Both the position numbers and the translations under genes were made by a program. The notes under the pieces were generated by a model. The model was not told the origin of the DNA, searched no databases, and worked only from the letters and a program-made list of their open reading frames with translations. Below are positions 6,501 to 7,291 of a stretch of 7,291 bases of DNA, piece by piece. How positions within the stretch are numbered: position 1 is the first letter of the stretch; every line of letters starts with the position of its first letter. Where the stretch lies: the NCBI GenBank assembly GCA_946480555.1, contig CAMLLE010000143.1:1-7291 (forward strand), given 5' to 3'. This stretch comes from an uncultured Verrucomicrobia subdivision 3 bacterium (GTDB lineage Bacteria > Verrucomicrobiota > Verrucomicrobiae > Limisphaerales > CAMLLE01).

Positions 6501-7252
6501 ATGCTGCCGAGCGCTCCGTTCGTCACGAAGGCGGCCAGGACGCTGTTGGAACTTTGGACCCAGAAACCGTCGTCAGCGCTGTTCTCAGTTCCGATGTTGG
6601 CGACACCCGTGCCGCGCACTTCGAACCGGCCGCGGCCGCCATTGGCGCCGAGCAAAATTCCCGTGCGCGTCCGCAGTTCGCCGCCGGAAAGAACCAAGTT
6701 GCCTTGTGCGTTGTTGCCGTCGCCGAACGACATGCTCACGGCCGTCACGCCGGAAACGGTGCCATTGCGCAGCGCGGTCAATGTGCCGCTGCTGACGCTG
6801 ATGTTTCCGACGCTGTTCGCATCGAGCCCGATTTGCATCCAACCGCCGAAGCTCACGGTGCCACCGCTTTGATTGAGCGTCGCTGTGCGTCCGCCCGTCG
6901 CGATGCGAGTCTGGATTGTGGCGGTGGAGGTGAGACTGCCGCCGGTCACTTCCAACTCCGCGCCGCTTCCGCCTGCGGTGTCGCCAATGCGAATGCTGTT
7001 ATGGCTCGTGCTGCCGGAAGTGAAGATCGCTCTGCCCGCTCCGCCGAGATTGATCTTCACGTTGTCGGCGGTTCCGGGAAGAACGTCGCCCGCCCAATTG
7101 ACCGCGTTGAACCAGCTGTTGTCCCCTGCTCCATTGTCCCATTGAAGATCCGCGGCGCGGGAAGCTGCGAGGCTGGCGAGGAAGATGATGATCGCGATCG
7201 AAACGATATTCGTGGCGTTGGCAGGGCGCGTCGCGCCGCAATCTTGAATCAC
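3521..7252 (-). CDS. Large secreted multidomain polysaccharide lyase (alginate-lyase-like, FN3, DUF1349-like)
   Basis: The product has 1243 residues from a GTG. Residues 16-34 form a hydrophobic export segment ending ASRAA. Residues 35-335 begin W(D)NGAGDNSWFNAVNW and continue as glycine-, serine- and threonine-rich beta repeats of the autotransporter-passenger type. Residues 336-343 are eight prolines. Residues 344-700 match the alginate-lyase-like (alpha/alpha)-toroid family: HTLEDLERMRTNV, GGGNWGNIGAICQMAAG (505-521), EADRDIGHWALGLNNAA (561-577), WCQGVDIWTYLNNR and HEYLAKYNL. His568, Asn508 and Trp509 are candidate active-site residues. FN3 domains span about 705-790, 797-888 and 1080-1168; between the last two lies a DUF1349-like beta-sandwich (893-1078). 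Residues 1170-1243 carry LQFSWPATHVGWRLETQANP and end SAFFRLVHP. It probably cleaves a uronate polymer outside the cytoplasm; the substrate is inferred. The GTG lacks a Shine-Dalgarno sequence and the frame stays open to 7291, so the true start may lie upstream. Confidence 0.9.
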   Translation of the reverse strand: MIQDCGATRPANATNIVSIAIIIFLASLAASRAADLQWDNGAGDNSWFNAVNWAGDVLPGTADNVKINLGGAGRAIFTSGSTSHNSIRIGDTAGGSGAELEVTGGSLTSTATIQTRIATGGRTATLNQSGGTVSFGGWMQIGLDANSVGNISVSSGTLTALRNGTVSGVTAVSMSFGDGNNAQGNLVLSGGELRTRTGILLGANGGRGRFEVRGTGVANIGTENSADDGFWVQSSNSVLAAFVTNGALGSIFIDNLSGASGTYSDGNVIFMPGAKLEVGFLGEPSTNAWDLMTWEGALLTNGLSFAASVTDTNWSFEVVDTGGAIGADTLRIRYGPPPPPPPPTIFIHPGVMHTLEDLERMRTNVLAGNQPWLDGYNALLADSRSSAGYSMQGPFGFVTRSPIGSVSLGQWENDCGAAYQNALLWYLTGNVAHANRAMQILNAWSGTLTNINGADARLTAGLQGHKFICAAEIIRHTGAGWSQAQINTCSNFIRTVLLPLNHMYGGGNWGNIGAICQMAAGVFLEDEAEFNDAINAMKFGAPTQCDMGIPNYIHSVGWTTEADRDIGHWALGLNNAAVGAQIAWCQGVDIWTYLNNRIHAGHEYLAKYNLSNSVSYSPGPQCDGYNNGGITSVGRGRWDLTFYEQTFHPYQNLLGVAAPWTWAAITNTRAFFAANFGDGFQAERYDRDHVGFGTLVAALPPRVAGLPQVPRGLSATASNGVVELSWNAAPGAISYHVKRATHRGGPYISIAPGLTAPTHIDSTVTNGQLLFYKVEAANEVGESGNSGLAAAFPSDTAPAPPTGIRAEAVSHHRIDLSWNASLGAVSYNVKRGVVAEGPFTNIASHVGTSFLSFADDDLPAATPFHYVIAANNAMGSGEDSDVASAATLPALPPPWTYADAGYVTTPGHAIHSNGVFVVRGAGLDYGGANSDSFGFACVNVTGDGEIVARLASRTNYSHLSKIGLAMRESLDNESKHSFVMIDGRDNAGFVFRSSTGGNGSSSGSTNVSGLALPCWLKLNRAGNVFTGSVSEDGTNWTVIHSRSISMNGTLLAGLAVCSRNNGFLDTAVFDCVSVSGIWPPVPETPDGLNAVPGDGEARLSWSASTNATGYNVKQSTVAGGPYTTVAADWAGLTLTNSGLSNGVRYYFVVSATNAFGESAESTEVSARPVSRMPFQVGAAMFGNALQFSWPATHVGWRLETQANPLTVGLSNNWVTVEGSALTNQAVVPIAGSNVSAFFRLVHP
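5153..6223 (-). other. Alginate-lyase-like catalytic domain within the large secreted protein
   Basis: These codons cover residues 344-700. The domain opens with the 'H-P-G-V-M-H-T-L-E-D-L-E-R-M-R' helix that is typical of the Alginate_lyase family start. It carries the NWG motif (508-510) and the RDxGH motif (564-568), followed by a helix with W-C-Q-G-V-D. The YNNGG (625-629) and FYEQTFHPYQN (642-652) segments fit the end of the toroid. Members of this superfamily act by beta-elimination on uronic-acid polymers; which polymer is cut here cannot be told from sequence alone. Confidence 0.75.
6224..6247 (-). other. Octaproline linker codons between the beta-repeat and lyase domains
   Basis: Eight consecutive proline codons (CCG CCA CCG CCA CCG CCC CCG CCC) follow RIRYG and precede TIFIHPG. 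They form a stiff linker between the beta-repeat region and the lyase. Runs of this length normally need elongation factor P to avoid ribosome stalling. The complementary plus strand is a run of G-doublets and longer G-tracts. Confidence 0.9.
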
Positions 7253-7291
7253 GCTTGCGGAGCGTTTGGCGGGATCCTGGAGAATGGAGCC
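7253..7291 (-). other. Right edge: open reading frame upstream of the GTG, start of the lyase gene unresolved
   Basis: Read on the minus strand in frame with the lyase gene, these 39 bases code GSILQDPAKRSAS with no stop and no ATG or GTG. The added Lys and Arg would supply the positive n-region that the GTG-initiated signal peptide lacks (it has only Arg9). The gene may therefore begin outside the window. No promoter elements are recognisable here. Confidence 0.5.

Noticed and set aside
6248..7150. A classical type V autotransporter
   Set aside because: The N-terminal repeats are passenger-like, but the C-terminus has FN3 domains and the SWP module with no beta-barrel translocator.
1..7291. 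tRNA, rRNA, CRISPR array, transposase or integrase
   Set aside because: I scanned both strands for these and saw no cloverleaf, regularly spaced repeats or mobile-element enzyme. Nearly all bases are accounted for by the four genes.

Overview
The window reads as part of a Verrucomicrobiota genome, most likely a soil or aquatic member of the Pedosphaera/Limisphaera branch. The reasons are a GC-rich, densely coding sequence, very large secreted proteins that combine passenger-like beta repeats with FN3 domains, a C-terminal module of the 'SWP..H.GWRLE.Q.N' type that I associate with secreted proteins of that branch, and little sign of Shine-Dalgarno sequences. This placement is from memory of the families and was not searched.

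All four supported genes lie on the minus strand, so transcription runs from the right end to the left end. In transcription order they are: (1) 7252-3521, a 1243-residue secreted multidomain protein with an N-terminal beta-repeat region, an octaproline linker, an alginate-lyase-like domain, two FN3 domains, a DUF1349-like beta-sandwich, a third FN3 domain and the C-terminal SWP module; (2) 3473-2064, a secreted right-handed parallel beta-helix protein; (3) 2047-302, a secreted serine alpha/beta-hydrolase-like protein with a C-terminal Ig-like domain; (4) 305-1, the first 101 residues of a beta-propeller-like protein that runs off the left edge. The frame of gene (1) is also open to the right edge, so its true start may lie outside the window.

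Spacing is tight: a possible start of gene 2 overlaps the stop of gene 1, 16 bases separate genes 2 and 3, and genes 3 and 4 share an ATGA. A single operon is therefore likely. Three of the four products carry export signals, and their folds (polysaccharide lyase, beta-helix, esterase-like hydrolase) suggest extracytoplasmic breakdown of a decorated, uronate-containing polysaccharide. The substrate is inferred. No transporter, SusC/D pair or regulator is visible.

The most striking feature is a near-perfect 63-bp palindrome at 1957-2019 inside the signal-peptide codons of the hydrolase gene. It looks like a small REP/MITE-type element inserted in frame: removing exactly 22 codons (66 bp, one copy of a flanking ATTGG repeat included) restores a textbook signal peptide. 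There is no gene-free stretch longer than 300 bases, and I see no RNA gene, CRISPR array, transposase or integrase.
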